This document shows positions 18,185-29,856 of a stretch of DNA of 48,485 nucleotides, piece by piece. Where the stretch lies: NCBI RefSeq assembly GCF_002858805.1, contig NZ_PJZI01000039.1, forward strand, positions 1 through 48,485, given 5' to 3'. The first letter of the stretch is position 1. The number at the start of each line of letters is the position of its first letter. A program made the translations under genes and the position numbers. The notes beneath the pieces were generated by a model. It had not been told where the DNA came from and ran no database searches. It saw nothing but the letters and a program-made list of their open reading frames with translations. Origin of the DNA: Chimaeribacter arupi (lineage in GTDB: Bacteria; Pseudomonadota; Gammaproteobacteria; Enterobacterales; Enterobacteriaceae).

Positions 18185-20032
18185 TCAGATAGACAGCTTG
18201 TTAATGCGTTTGCCGCCGTAAAGCAGGTTGACGATGGCACGGGTTCCGACGATCGATGTAAACATCGAGGTCGCCACACCGATAGCGGTGGTAATGGCAA
18301 ACCCTTTAATCGACCCGGTGCCGACCGCATAAAGAATGATGGCGGTGATAAGCGTCGTCACGTTGGCATCAATAATACTGGAGAACGCGCCTTTGTAGCC
18401 CTCATGGATCGCCTGCTGAACGGAACGCCCGTTCTTCAGCTCTTCCTTGATACGCTCATTGATCAGCACGTTCGCATCGACGGCAACCGCCAGCGTCAGC
18501 ACGATACCGGCAATCCCCGGCATGGTCAGGGTCGCTCCCGGCAGCAGGGACATAATGCCGACAATCAGGATCAGGTTGGCAATCAGCGCGGTGGTCGCAA
18601 TCACACCAAATTTACGGTAGTAGACCACCATAAACACGATGGATGCCACCAGGCCCCACAGACAAGCCTCCAGCCCCTGCTGGATGTTTTGCATCCCCAG
18701 GGTCGGGCCGATGGTGCGTTCTTCAACGATCTGGATCGGCGCAATCAGCGCCCCGGCGCGCAGCAGCAGCGAGAGCTGACGGGCTTCGTTCGGATCGTTG
18801 ATGCCGGTGATCTGGAAGCGGTTACCCAGGCGTGACTGGATGGTCGCCACGTTGATCACCTCTTCCTGTTTCACCAGGATGGCGCGGCCATTGGCGTCTT
18901 TCTTGCCGCTGTCTTTGTACTCCACAAACAGGGTCGCCATCGGCTTGCCGATGTTGTCCTTGGTGAAGTTAGACATGGCAGAACCGCCTGCGCTGTCCAG
19001 CGAGATGTCGACCTGCGGCTGGTTGTATTCGCCCATGCTGGAGGTGGAATCGGTGATGTGGTCACCGGTCAGCACCACACGCTTGTAGAGCACAATCGGC
19101 TGGCCCTCACGGGTGTTTTTCACTTCGCTGTCGCCCGGTACGCGGCCGGAGGCGGCAGCGCTGGCGTCAACATTGGTGTTCACCAGACGGAACTCCAGGG
19201 AAGCGGTCGCCCCCAGGATCTCCTTGGCACGCGCGGTGTCCTGGATGCCCGGCAGTTCCACCACGATGCGGTCAGCACCCTGGCGCTGGACCAGCGGCTC
19301 GGCCACACCCAGTTGGTTCACACGGTTACGCAGGATGTTGATGTTCTGCTGCACTGCGTCTTCACGCGACTGGCGCAGGCGCTCATCGGTCATCACCACA
19401 CGCAGTGCGTTGTCGCCGGAGGCATTCAGCACCAGGTCACGGTGGCGCGGCGTCAGGTAGCTTATCGCGTTGTCACGGATAGCGGCATCACGGAAGCGCA
19501 CTTCCACGGCGTTACCGGCCAGTTTGCGGACGGTGGCGTAAGGGATGCTTTTATCACGCAGGTCGCTGCGCAGGGAGTCCATCGTCTGTTCCTGCAGCTT
19601 GCCCAGCGCCGTCTCCATATCCACTTCCATCAGGAAGTGAACGCCGCCGCGCAGGTCGAGGCCGAGTTTCATCGGTTCGGCTGCAAGGGCGGAGAGCCAG
19701 GTCGGGGTGGCCGGGGCCAGGTTGAGCGCGATGACATATTTGTCGCCCAGCACGTTGGTCAGCACTTCACGTGCGCGCAGCTGAACGTCGGTATCTTTGA
19801 AGCGGGCAAGGATGGCGCCATTTTCCAGGGCGATCGATTTGCTCGCGATCTGGTCTTTTTCTAATGCACTTTTGACTTGGTCCAGCGTGGCCATACTGGC
19901 GTCGGAGCCCCGAGCGCCAGTAATCTGCACAGCCGGATCCTCACCATAAAGGTTGGGAAGCGCATAAAGCAAACCGATGAGGATCACGACGATCAACATC
20001 AGATACTTCCACAAAGGATATCGGTTTAACAC
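18185..20032 (-). CDS. secD: Protein translocase subunit SecD
   Basis: A 615-residue RND-family membrane protein (E. coli 615). It has one N-terminal helix, a large periplasmic domain (P1 head and base) and five C-terminal helices. Key blocks are [37 protein letters not shown], and the helix 4 region [20 protein letters not shown] with the proton-relay aspartate, then ERIKEEL. It starts with GTG ([13 protein letters not shown]), preceded by AAGGGAAC, as in E. coli. It is encoded between yajC and secF. Confidence 0.98.
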   Translation of the reverse strand: MLNRYPLWKYLMLIVVILIGLLYALPNLYGEDPAVQITGARGSDASMATLDQVKSALEKDQIASKSIALENGAILARFKDTDVQLRAREVLTNVLGDKYVIALNLAPATPTWLSALAAEPMKLGLDLRGGVHFLMEVDMETALGKLQEQTMDSLRSDLRDKSIPYATVRKLAGNAVEVRFRDAAIRDNAISYLTPRHRDLVLNASGDNALRVVMTDERLRQSREDAVQQNINILRNRVNQLGVAEPLVQRQGADRIVVELPGIQDTARAKEILGATASLEFRLVNTNVDASAAASGRVPGDSEVKNTREGQPIVLYKRVVLTGDHITDSTSSMGEYNQPQVDISLDSAGGSAMSNFTKDNIGKPMATLFVEYKDSGKKDANGRAILVKQEEVINVATIQSRLGNRFQITGINDPNEARQLSLLLRAGALIAPIQIVEERTIGPTLGMQNIQQGLEACLWGLVASIVFMVVYYRKFGVIATTALIANLILIVGIMSLLPGATLTMPGIAGIVLTLAVAVDANVLINERIKEELKNGRSVQQAIHEGYKGAFSSIIDANVTTLITAIILYAVGTGSIKGFAITTAIGVATSMFTSIVGTRAIVNLLYGGKRINKLSI

Positions 20033-20057
20033 GGCAGTTCCCTTAGGGAAAATTCAA

Positions 20058-20393
20058 TTACAGAGCCTTCATCGTACCTTTCGGCAGAACGGCGGTTACG
20101 TAGTCACGCTTAATCGTCACTTCTGTGGTCTCATTCAGCGCAATCACGATGTAGCCGGTCTCAGACACTTTGGCCACGCGGCCGATCAGCCCGCCATTGG
20201 TCAGCACTTCATCACCTTTGCCGATAGACTCCATCAGCTTCTTGTGTTCCTTGCCGCGTTTTTGCTGCGGACGCAGGATCATGAAGTAGAAAATCAGGCC
20301 AAATACCACCAGCATAATCACCAGTGAGTACGGGCTTGACTGGCCGGCCGGCGCACCCGCTGCGGCTACAGCATCAGAAATGAACAGACTCAT
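20058..20393 (-). CDS. yajC: Preprotein translocase subunit YajC
   Basis: A 111-residue accessory subunit of the SecDF-YajC complex (E. coli 110). One transmembrane helix (SLVIMLVVFGLIFYFMILRP, about residues 23-42) is followed by a basic linker QQKRGKEHKK and a small soluble SH3-like domain (GDEVLTNGGLIGRVAKVSE). It lies 25 bases before secD and 53 bases after tgt in the queA-tgt-yajC-secD-secF operon. Confidence 0.97.
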   Translation of the reverse strand: MSLFISDAVAAAGAPAGQSSPYSLVIMLVVFGLIFYFMILRPQQKRGKEHKKLMESIGKGDEVLTNGGLIGRVAKVSETGYIVIALNETTEVTIKRDYVTAVLPKGTMKAL

Positions 20394-20446
20394 TAAAATT
20401 CCCTCATTGTTATCGAAATCAATGTTATCGAAAGCAGTTGTTGAAA

Positions 20447-22740
<2,294 letters not shown>

Positions 22741-22773
22741 AACACTCTACTTCACGTGAAAAACAGGCGGCTT

Positions 22774-22802
22774 AGTCTAGAGCCAGCACCGCCCGGCTGC
22801 AA
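22774..22802 (-). promoter_or_regulatory. Candidate promoter for the queA-tgt-yajC-secDF operon
   Basis: On the reverse strand, TTGCAG, a 17-base spacer and TAGACT lie about 34 bases upstream of the queA ATG. Predicted by eye. Confidence 0.5.
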
Positions 22803-22844
22803 CAATTAAGGGCGTCTGCCGCCTGAAATGGTTATACTGCCGGA

Positions 22845-23426
22845 ATGAATTTTCTTGCCCATCTGCATCTGGCCCATCTGGCCAACAGCTCACTGACCGG
22901 TAACCTGGCCGCTGACTTCGTCCGCGGCGATCCCACACATCTTTATGATCAGGCGGTGGTTGACGGCATCCGTATGCACCGGCGGGTCGATTCGCTGACC
23001 GACAGCCTGCCGGCGGTTAAAGAGGCGCGCCGCCTGTTCAGTGAAACCTACCGCCGGGTTGCCCCCATCACGATGGACGTCATGTGGGACCACTTCCTGG
23101 CGCTGCACTGGCAAAAACTGGTGGCGGATTATACCCTGCCGGCCTTTGTGAACTATGCGCAAGGTCAAATTTTACCCAGCTTAAGCACCATGCCGGCAGG
23201 GTTTCAGCATCTTAATGCCTATCTCTGGCCGGAACGCTGGCTGGAGCGCTATGCGGAGCTGCCGTTTATCGCCAATGTGCTGGCCGGGATGGCCGCGCGC
23301 CGCCCGCGCCTGCATCTGCTGAAAGGCTCTTTTGTTGACATTGAGCGCAATTACCCGCAGTTTGAGGCGATATTCTTTGATTTTTACCCGCAGATGATGG
23401 AAAAAGCGCGCTGCCGCCAGCTATGA
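22845..23426 (+). CDS. acpH: Acyl carrier protein phosphodiesterase
   Basis: A 193-residue cytosolic enzyme, equal in length to E. coli AcpH. It removes the 4-phosphopantetheine arm from holo-ACP. The start [20 protein letters not shown] and the block [20 protein letters not shown], with [14 protein letters not shown], carry the conserved histidine and aspartate residues of this HD-like fold. [12 protein letters not shown] is also conserved. It has no strong ribosome site, and a TATACT element lies only 6 bases before its ATG. Confidence 0.95.
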   Translation: MNFLAHLHLAHLANSSLTGNLAADFVRGDPTHLYDQAVVDGIRMHRRVDSLTDSLPAVKEARRLFSETYRRVAPITMDVMWDHFLALHWQKLVADYTLPAFVNYAQGQILPSLSTMPAGFQHLNAYLWPERWLERYAELPFIANVLAGMAARRPRLHLLKGSFVDIERNYPQFEAIFFDFYPQMMEKARCRQL

Positions 23427-23474
23427 CGGCGCGCCGTTAAGGCAGGATAAAATAAGGGTTATTGTTAAAACAGG

Positions 23475-23511
23475 ATAGTTTTTACAACTTGCATCAATAG
23501 CCGGAAGCTAT
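23475..23511 (+). promoter_or_regulatory. Candidate OxyR binding site upstream of the peroxiredoxin gene
   Basis: Four tetramers sit at exact 11-base intervals: ATAG, AACT, ATAG, CTAT, each pair separated by 7 bases. Three of the four match the OxyR consensus ATAG-N7-CTAT-N7-ATAG-N7-CTAT. Preferred inner bases (T at the second and A at the sixth gap position of the first half, A at the sixth of the second) are mostly present. It lies about 104 bases before the peroxiredoxin ATG. Confidence 0.65.
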
Positions 23512-23533
23512 CTGAATGATTGGTCTTTCACCC

Positions 23534-23562
23534 TTTATTCACCCTGCCTAAATCCCTATACT
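23534..23562 (+). promoter_or_regulatory. Candidate promoter for the peroxiredoxin gene
   Basis: TTTATT, a 17-base spacer and TATACT (five of six to the -10 consensus). Alternatively TTTATT itself is a -10, which would place the OxyR-type site in the usual position next to the -35. The sequence cannot decide between these. Confidence 0.45.
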
Positions 23563-23614
23563 GCCCTCGTCTTATTCATAAACTGTCCTTTAACTTGATA
23601 TTACAGGAGTAATT

Positions 23615-24217
23615 ATGGTCCTGGTAACTCGCCCAGCCCCAGACTTTACCGCTGCTGCCGTTCTGGGCAGTGGTGAAATCGTTGAAAACTTCAACTTCAA
23701 AAAGCACACTGCTGGCAAACCTACCGTTGTCTTCTTCTGGCCAATGGACTTCACCTTTGTTTGCCCGTCTGAGCTGATCGCTTTCGACAACCGTTACGCT
23801 GAATTCCAGAGCCGTGGCGTGGAAGTTGTAGGTATCTCCTTCGACTCCGAGTTCGTTCACAACGCATGGCGTAAAACCCCGGTTGATAAAGGCGGCATCG
23901 GCGAAGTGAAATACGCGATGGTGGCTGACGTTAAACGTGAAATCCAGAAAGCGTACGGTATCGAGCACCCGGACGCAGGCGTTGCGCTGCGTGGTTCCTT
24001 CCTGATCGACAAAGACGGCATCGTGCGTCACCAGGTTGTTAACGACCTGCCGCTGGGCCGTAACATCGACGAAATGCTGCGTATGGTTGACGCGCTGCAA
24101 TTCCACGAAGAGCACGGCGAAGTGTGCCCGGCTCAGTGGGAAAAAGGCAAAGTTGGCATGGGCGCGTCTCCGGACGGCGTTGCCAAGTACCTGTCTGAAA
24201 ACGCCATTAACCTGTAA
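23615..24217 (+). CDS. Typical 2-Cys peroxiredoxin (Prx1/TSA type)
   Basis: A 200-residue thiol peroxidase that reduces hydrogen peroxide and alkyl hydroperoxides. The peroxidatic cysteine is C50 in DFTFVCPSE and the resolving cysteine is C171 in HGEVCPAQW. A GGIG motif (93-96) is present, but the C-terminus lacks the YF motif linked to over-oxidation. It is Prx1/TSA-like rather than the E. coli AhpC type (187 residues), and no ahpF reductase gene is adjacent. AGGAG precedes the ATG. Codon use is strongly biased to preferred codons compared with neighbours, suggesting high expression. A candidate OxyR site lies upstream. The gene is absent from this position in E. coli. Confidence 0.93.
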   Translation: MVLVTRPAPDFTAAAVLGSGEIVENFNFKKHTAGKPTVVFFWPMDFTFVCPSELIAFDNRYAEFQSRGVEVVGISFDSEFVHNAWRKTPVDKGGIGEVKYAMVADVKREIQKAYGIEHPDAGVALRGSFLIDKDGIVRHQVVNDLPLGRNIDEMLRMVDALQFHEEHGEVCPAQWEKGKVGMGASPDGVAKYLSENAINL

Positions 24218-24261
24218 TCTGCTCACCGGCCGGGTGGTTGCCCGGCGGTTGCGCGTTCAGG

Positions 24262-24297
24262 ATAAAAACCGGCCGGCTTTGCCCGCCGGTTTTTTTA
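24262..24297 (+). terminator. Terminator after the peroxiredoxin gene
   Basis: AACCGGC pairs with GCCGGTT with further GC pairing inside, then a run of T residues. Confidence 0.88.
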
Positions 24298-24415
24298 CGT
24301 CTGCCCTTTTTCAGGTCAGCGTTGCCCTGCCATAATGCCGTCCCACCCGGCAAAATGAATATTTCTCCTCTGTTTTCTATGACTTCCATTTTGGTTTGCC
24401 GCTACGCTGGTAAAG

Positions 24416-24456
24416 CACCCTGCCGTCCGCCCGGCTGGCGCGGCATTTGCAGGGTG
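24416..24456 (+). repeat. Inverted repeat in the ggt upstream region
   Basis: CACCCTGC and GCAGGGTG form a perfect 8-bp stem around a GC-rich interior that can extend pairing (CCG with CGG), followed by TTATT. It lies about 75 bases before ggt, in the 233-base gap after the peroxiredoxin terminator. It could be a leader structure; nothing else clear is seen in that gap. Confidence 0.4.
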
Positions 24457-24530
24457 TTATTCAGGGAGGGTGCCTGTGGGTACCGGCCTGCAACCAATAA
24501 CGATAAAAGTCAGTACAGACAGGAGGGAAT

Positions 24531-26294
24531 ATGGGGTTAACAAAATGGACTGCGCCACTGAGCGCGCTGGCGCTGCTGGTCAGCGCCAGCCTGCACGCCG
24601 CCTCAATGCCGGCGGTTGAGGCGCAACACGGGATGGTGGTCTCCTCGCAATATCTGGCCTCGCAGATTGGGGTGGATATCCTGAAAATGGGCGGCAACGC
24701 CGTGGATGCCGCCGTAGCAGTCGGCTACGCGCAGGCGGTGGTCAACCCCTGCTGCGGCAACATCGGCGGCGGCGGCTTTATGACGATTCACCTGGCGGAC
24801 GGCAAAGACACCTTTATCAATTTCCGTGAAACCGCCCCGGCTGCCGCCAGCGCCGACATGTACCTGGATGAACAGGGCAAGGTGCGCAAAGAGGCGTCGC
24901 TGTATGGCTATCTTTCTGCCGGGGTGCCGGGTACGGTGCTGGGGCTGGACACCGCGCAGCGCGAATATGGCAAGCTGACGCGCCGTCAGGTGATGGAGCC
25001 GGCCATCAGGCTGGCGCGCCAGGGCTTTGTGCTGACCCGTGCAGACACCGACGTGCTGGACACCACCGTCAAACGCTTCCATGACGACCCGGAAGCGGCG
25101 CGGATTTTCCTGCGCCCGGACGGCAGCGCACTGCAACCGGGCGACCGGCTGGTGCAGAAAGATCTGGCCAACACGCTGGAGGCGATCGCCCAACGCGGGC
25201 CGGACGCCTTCTATAAAGGGAAAATCCCGGCGGCGGTGGAAGCCGCGGCGAAAAAAGGGGGTGGGTTACTGACTGCCAAAGACTTTGCCGACTACCGGAT
25301 CAGCGAAACCGCCCCGCTCACCTGCAGCTACCGCGGCTATAAGTTTGTCTCCTCCCCGCCGCCCAGCTCCGGCGGCACCACGTTGTGTGAAACGCTCAAT
25401 ATCCTCGAAGGCTACAACCTGAAAGAGATGGGCTTCAACTCTGCCGCCTCGGTTCATGTGCTGACGGAAGCGATGCGCCACGCCTATATGGACCGCAACA
25501 CCTACCTCGGCGATCCGGCGTTTGTCACCAACCCCATCGGCCGCCTGACCAGCAAAAGTTACGCCGGTGAAATCCGCAAACAGATCGACCCGGAACGTGC
25601 CACGCCGTCAAAACAGGTGCAGCCGGGCATGATGCCGCATGAGAAACCGGAAACCACCCACTACTCGATTGTTGACCAGCAAGGCAACGCGGTCTCCACC
25701 ACGTACACGGTCAACGGCCGCTTCGGCGCAGTGGTGATCGCACCGGGCACCGGTTTCTTCCTCAACGACGAAATGGATGATTTCACCACCAAAGTGGGCG
25801 AACAGAACCTGTATGGCCTGGTGCAGGGCAGCCGCAATGCCATTGCCCCTGGTAAGCGCCCACTCTCCTCGATGAGCCCGTCACTGGTGACCAAAGACGG
25901 GAAAATCTTCCTGGTGCTCGGCTCACCGGGCGGGTCACGCATCATCAGCATTACCTTGCAGGCGGCGATCAACATCATCGATTACGGCATGGCCCCGCAG
26001 GAAGCGGTGGACGCCCCGCGCATCCATCACCAGTGGCTGCCGGATGAAGTCTATTATGAGCAGCGCGGCCTCTCTGCGGACACCCTGGCGCTGCTGGCGC
26101 AACGGGGCTACAAGATGGTGGAGCAGACCCCGTGGGGCGCGGCGGAGCTGATTATGGTTGGCCTGCCGGGTGCGGCAGGCGTCATCCCGGCCAACTCCGG
26201 CAATGACTCGGCTGTCTCCGGCAAAGTGCGTGAAGGCTATCTGTACGGGGCCAATGATGTGCGCCGCCCGGCCGGTGCTGCCATCGGTTATTGA
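24531..26294 (+). CDS. ggt: Gamma-glutamyltranspeptidase
   Basis: A 587-residue periplasmic Ntn-hydrolase (E. coli Ggt 580). It cleaves and transfers the gamma-glutamyl group of glutathione and related amides. A signal peptide (LSALALLVSASLHA) precedes the mature N-terminus. The precursor self-cleaves before T375 in PETTHYSIVD, which becomes the catalytic N-terminal residue of the small subunit. Substrate-binding blocks NPCCGNIGGGGFMTIH, RETAPAAA, LNDEMDDF and RPLSSMSPS are present. A strong AGGAGG site sits 4 bases before the ATG. It is monocistronic, ending at a convergent terminator shared with malZ. E. coli carries ggt elsewhere. Confidence 0.96.
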   Translation: MGLTKWTAPLSALALLVSASLHAASMPAVEAQHGMVVSSQYLASQIGVDILKMGGNAVDAAVAVGYAQAVVNPCCGNIGGGGFMTIHLADGKDTFINFRETAPAAASADMYLDEQGKVRKEASLYGYLSAGVPGTVLGLDTAQREYGKLTRRQVMEPAIRLARQGFVLTRADTDVLDTTVKRFHDDPEAARIFLRPDGSALQPGDRLVQKDLANTLEAIAQRGPDAFYKGKIPAAVEAAAKKGGGLLTAKDFADYRISETAPLTCSYRGYKFVSSPPPSSGGTTLCETLNILEGYNLKEMGFNSAASVHVLTEAMRHAYMDRNTYLGDPAFVTNPIGRLTSKSYAGEIRKQIDPERATPSKQVQPGMMPHEKPETTHYSIVDQQGNAVSTTYTVNGRFGAVVIAPGTGFFLNDEMDDFTTKVGEQNLYGLVQGSRNAIAPGKRPLSSMSPSLVTKDGKIFLVLGSPGGSRIISITLQAAINIIDYGMAPQEAVDAPRIHHQWLPDEVYYEQRGLSADTLALLAQRGYKMVEQTPWGAAELIMVGLPGAAGVIPANSGNDSAVSGKVREGYLYGANDVRRPAGAAIGY

Positions 26295-26312
26295 TACCTG
26301 GGCATCAACGAC

Positions 26313-26342
26313 AAAAAGCGGGCTGAGGCAGGCCCGCTTTGT
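26313..26342. terminator. Terminator between convergent ggt and malZ
   Basis: AAAGCGGGC pairs with GCCCGCTTT. On the reverse strand the stem runs into five T residues; on the forward strand the T tract is short (TTTGTT). Confidence 0.8.
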
Positions 26343-26385
26343 TCAGGGAGAGGTTGTCGCGCGCGCACCCTGCTTAGTGCCGCGA

Positions 26386-28215
26386 TCAGGGTTTACTGCG
26401 GCTGCGCCACAACGTCACGCTCTCTTCCGGCAGCGTCAGGTTAAGCTGCTCCCGCTCCGAAGTAAGCACTCCCTCACCTTCCAGCCGTTTCCACTCGCCT
26501 GCCTGCAACAAGGGCGTCAGGGGTAATACCCCACTGGCCGCCGGGCCGCGTTGCAGGGCCACCAGCACCTGCTCACGCTGGTACACCCGCAGGAACACCA
26601 GCGTATTCCCCTCGGCGTACAACACCTGGCAACCGCCGCGGCACAAGGCTTTGCTGCGCTGGCGCAGTTTCGCCATCCGGGTGTACAGCGCCAGCAGGTC
26701 GGTATTCCACTGCTCTTTATTCCAGGGGAAGGTTTTACGGCAATAGGGATCGTTGCCGCCATCCAGCCCGACCTCATCGCCATAGTAGATGCACGGCACG
26801 CCAATCCAGCTGAATTGCCATACCACAGCCATCGCCATCCGCGCCGTATCGCCCTTCAGCAGGGTGAGGAAACGGGCGGTGTCATGGCTGTCGAGCTGGT
26901 TAAACTGCCGCAGCTGCACCTGGTGCGGCAGCCCGGCGCGATAGCCCTCCATCCACGCCGCGCAGGTCTGTGCCGTCAGCGAAACCGGGTGCCCGGCGTT
27001 GTCGATGCCGGCCAGGAAAGCGCGCACCGGCACGGCAAAGCCCCGGTAGTTCATTGCGCCATCCTCCACCCCGGCGTGCAGCCAGTCGCGCGCATCATCA
27101 AAATGCTCGCCGAGGATATAGGCCTCCGGGTTCTCCTCGCGGATCGCCCGCCTGATACCGGCCAGATGGTGCAGGTTGTTTTTTGCACCGCCCTCTTCGC
27201 CCAGCATGTGGATCACATCCAGCCGCCAGCCGTCGATACTGAAGGGCGGCCGCAGCCAGTAGCGCGCCACGCTCTGCGGCCCCTGGTAAATCTGCTCCAC
27301 CACGCCCGGGCTGGCATAATTGAGCTTGGGCAGGCTGCTGAAGCCTTTCCAGTCACGGGTGCTGCCGTCCGGCCAGAAGCTGTACCAGTCGCGGTAAGGG
27401 GAATCAGTATGGTGGCAGGCGCCGTTGGGGTGCTGCTGGTGGCGGTCAAACCAGGCGCAGGAGTCGCCGGTATGGTTGAACACGCCATCTAAAATCAGCC
27501 GCATGCCAACTTCCCGCGTCTGTTCACGCAGCCGCACCAGCGCCGCGTCGCCGCCAAACCAGGGGTCAACCTGATAGTAGTTTTCCGTGTCATATTTATG
27601 CACGCTGGGCGCGGTAAACACCGGGTTCAGGTAGAGCGCCGTGACGCCCAGCTTTTGCAGGTAGGGTAATTTACTGATGATGCCGTCCAGATCGCCGCCA
27701 TAAAACGCCGAGGGCGAGCCTTCCGCCACAATCGGGTCATCCCAGGCATGGCGCGTCACCTCGCGTTTTTCCGCATGGTGGTAGTAGCTGCCGCTCTGGA
27801 TCTGGTGGTCGCCGTTGCTGGCGGCGAAACGGTCGGGGAAAATCTGGTAGAAGACCTGATCGCTCACCCAGTCCGGGCCGGGATCGGGCACAGAGAGGGA
27901 GAACTGCCCCAGTGCACCGGGTTGCAGCTCGCTCACGCCCAGCGGGCCGACCCAGCGCTGATGGTCAGGCCAAATCAGTTTGAAGCAGTAACGGCGCGCG
28001 GGTTGCCCCTCATTCAGCGCCAGCACAGCATGGTAACGGTAATATTTCCCCATCCGGCGGGAGGTCATGGCCTGGAGCCACTCCTCGTTATCCGGTTCGG
28101 CACGCAGCAGCACCTGTTCAGGTGCGGTGTCGCATTCCAGCCAGAGTGTCAGGTAGAGAAAATCGCCGCGCAGGGTAATAAAGGGAGGGACCGGCAGGTG
28201 CCAGGCAGTGAGCAT
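26386..28215 (-). CDS. malZ: Maltodextrin glucosidase
   Basis: A 609-residue GH13 enzyme (E. coli MalZ 605) that releases glucose from the reducing end of maltodextrins in the cytoplasm. An N-terminal beta domain (MLTAWHLPVPPF...) precedes the barrel. Catalytic regions are DGWRLDVIHML (nucleophile Asp), AYILGEHFDD (acid/base Glu) and FNQLDSHDTARF (transition-state Asp), and DGVFNHTGD is conserved region I. The start at 28215 matches E. coli and has GGAG upstream; the longer open frame upstream is not homologous. No mal regulator is adjacent, and proY lies upstream on the same strand, as in E. coli. Confidence 0.95.
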   Translation of the reverse strand: MLTAWHLPVPPFITLRGDFLYLTLWLECDTAPEQVLLRAEPDNEEWLQAMTSRRMGKYYRYHAVLALNEGQPARRYCFKLIWPDHQRWVGPLGVSELQPGALGQFSLSVPDPGPDWVSDQVFYQIFPDRFAASNGDHQIQSGSYYHHAEKREVTRHAWDDPIVAEGSPSAFYGGDLDGIISKLPYLQKLGVTALYLNPVFTAPSVHKYDTENYYQVDPWFGGDAALVRLREQTREVGMRLILDGVFNHTGDSCAWFDRHQQHPNGACHHTDSPYRDWYSFWPDGSTRDWKGFSSLPKLNYASPGVVEQIYQGPQSVARYWLRPPFSIDGWRLDVIHMLGEEGGAKNNLHHLAGIRRAIREENPEAYILGEHFDDARDWLHAGVEDGAMNYRGFAVPVRAFLAGIDNAGHPVSLTAQTCAAWMEGYRAGLPHQVQLRQFNQLDSHDTARFLTLLKGDTARMAMAVVWQFSWIGVPCIYYGDEVGLDGGNDPYCRKTFPWNKEQWNTDLLALYTRMAKLRQRSKALCRGGCQVLYAEGNTLVFLRVYQREQVLVALQRGPAASGVLPLTPLLQAGEWKRLEGEGVLTSEREQLNLTLPEESVTLWRSRSKP

Positions 28216-28334
28216 AGTGTCTCCAGAAGCCGCAATAACAATGCGCTCACCATGCCATGCCGGGCAAACCCCGCCCTCATCTGGCCGGCATAAAATCCGG
28301 GGAGGAGGACGGGGGCGGAGAACCTTACCGCCGG

Positions 28335-29720
28335 TTAATGGCTCTGTTTCTGTGCCGCCACGCGGCGCTGGAATTTCACTTTCCAGGCGTAGCCCAGCAG
28401 CAGCAGCGCCACCCAGACCAGGCCCGCATAGAGGGAAACGCGGGTATCCGGGAAGTAACCAATCAGGCCGATGATGAACACCAGGAAAATAATTGCCGCC
28501 ACCGATGTCACGATGCCGCCGCGCAGCGGGAAGGCCAGGTTGGCCACCTGATCTTTGGTCAGGCTGCGGCGGAAGGCGATCTGTGAGAACAGAATCATGA
28601 TCCAGACCCACACCGTGGCAAAGGTCGCCAGCGACGCGATCACCAGGAAGACGTTCTCCGGCATGATGTAGTTGAGGTAGACCGCCACCAGCATCGCCAG
28701 CATCATCACCACCACCGTCACCCACGGAATGCCGCGTTTTGAGACTTTGGTGAACATTTTCGGCGCGTGGCCCTGCTCTGCCATGCCGTGCAGCATCCGC
28801 CCGACGCCGAACACGTCACTGTTAATCGCCGACAGCGACGCGGTGATCACCACGAAGTTCAGGATACCGGCCGCAATGGTGATGCCCATGTGCTGGAAGG
28901 TCAGCACAAACGGGCTGCCCTGCGTCCCCACCTGGTTCCACGGGTAAATCGACATAATCACAAACAGCGTACCGACGTAGAACACCAGGATGCGCCACGG
29001 CACGGAGTTGATCGCTTTCGGGATAGAGACTTTCGGGTCATTGGCCTCACCGGCGGTGATGCCGATAATTTCAATGCCGCCATAGGCAAACATTACCAGT
29101 TGCAGCGAGAGCACCATCCCTATCAGGCCGTTACTGAAGAAGCCGCCGTTGGTCCACAGATTATGGATGCCGGTCGGCTGGCCGCCGTTGCCGATGCCCC
29201 AGATGATGATGCCGATGCCCGCCACAATCATGATGATGATGGTCAGCACCTTGAAGAACGAGAACCAGAACTCCAGCTCACCGAACACCTTCACGCTCAT
29301 CAGGTTGATGCCGCCGATGATCAGCACCACGCTCAGCACCCAGATCCAGTGCGGCACGTCCGGGAACCAGACGCCCATATAAATGCCGAACGCCGTGACG
29401 TCGGCGATCGCCACAATCAGGATCTCAAAACAGTAGGTCCAGCCGGTGATGTAACCGGAGAGGGGGCCGAGGTAATCCTGGGCATAACGGGAGAAGGAGC
29501 TGGCCTGCGGGTTGTTGACGGACATCTCACCCAGCGCACGCATGATGATAAAGGCGATGACCCCACCAATCAGGTAAGCCAGCAGCACGCTCGGCCCGGC
29601 CATTTTGATGGCATCAGCCGACCCATAAAACAGCCCGGTGCCGATGGCAGATCCCAGGGCCATAAAACGAATATGCCGGGTGCTCAGGCCTCGTTTGAGC
29701 TTGTTGGCTGGTTGTTCCAT
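28335..29720 (-). CDS. proY: Proline-specific permease ProY (APC family)
   Basis: A 461-residue amino-acid permease with twelve hydrophobic segments; E. coli ProY has 457. The family N-terminus [20 protein letters not shown] and the helix 1 break [12 protein letters not shown] are typical of the amino-acid transporter subgroup with GabP and Pro[14 protein letters not shown] follows helix 6. Proline specificity is taken from the E. coli orthologue and the conserved brnQ-proY-malZ order. The E. coli gene is cryptic unless over-expressed. Confidence 0.88.
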   Translation of the reverse strand: MEQPANKLKRGLSTRHIRFMALGSAIGTGLFYGSADAIKMAGPSVLLAYLIGGVIAFIIMRALGEMSVNNPQASSFSRYAQDYLGPLSGYITGWTYCFEILIVAIADVTAFGIYMGVWFPDVPHWIWVLSVVLIIGGINLMSVKVFGELEFWFSFFKVLTIIIMIVAGIGIIIWGIGNGGQPTGIHNLWTNGGFFSNGLIGMVLSLQLVMFAYGGIEIIGITAGEANDPKVSIPKAINSVPWRILVFYVGTLFVIMSIYPWNQVGTQGSPFVLTFQHMGITIAAGILNFVVITASLSAINSDVFGVGRMLHGMAEQGHAPKMFTKVSKRGIPWVTVVVMMLAMLVAVYLNYIMPENVFLVIASLATFATVWVWIMILFSQIAFRRSLTKDQVANLAFPLRGGIVTSVAAIIFLVFIIGLIGYFPDTRVSLYAGLVWVALLLLGYAWKVKFQRRVAAQKQSH

Positions 29721-29800
29721 GTACTTTTAAACCTGTAAGTAAACCAAAAACAAAAAGGTGAAAACGGCCCGGTTGCCGTAACAGTGCCGGATCGTTAACG

Positions 29801-29830
29801 CAAAAATGCCACGGGAGGGCCCGTGGCATC
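29801..29830 (-). terminator. Rho-independent terminator after brnQ
   Basis: On the reverse strand, ATGCCACGGG pairs with CCCGTGGCAT around a 4-base loop, followed by TTTTTG. This 10-bp stem separates brnQ from proY. Confidence 0.88.
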
Positions 29831-29856
29831 GGAAGGGTTACGCAGACATCATCACA

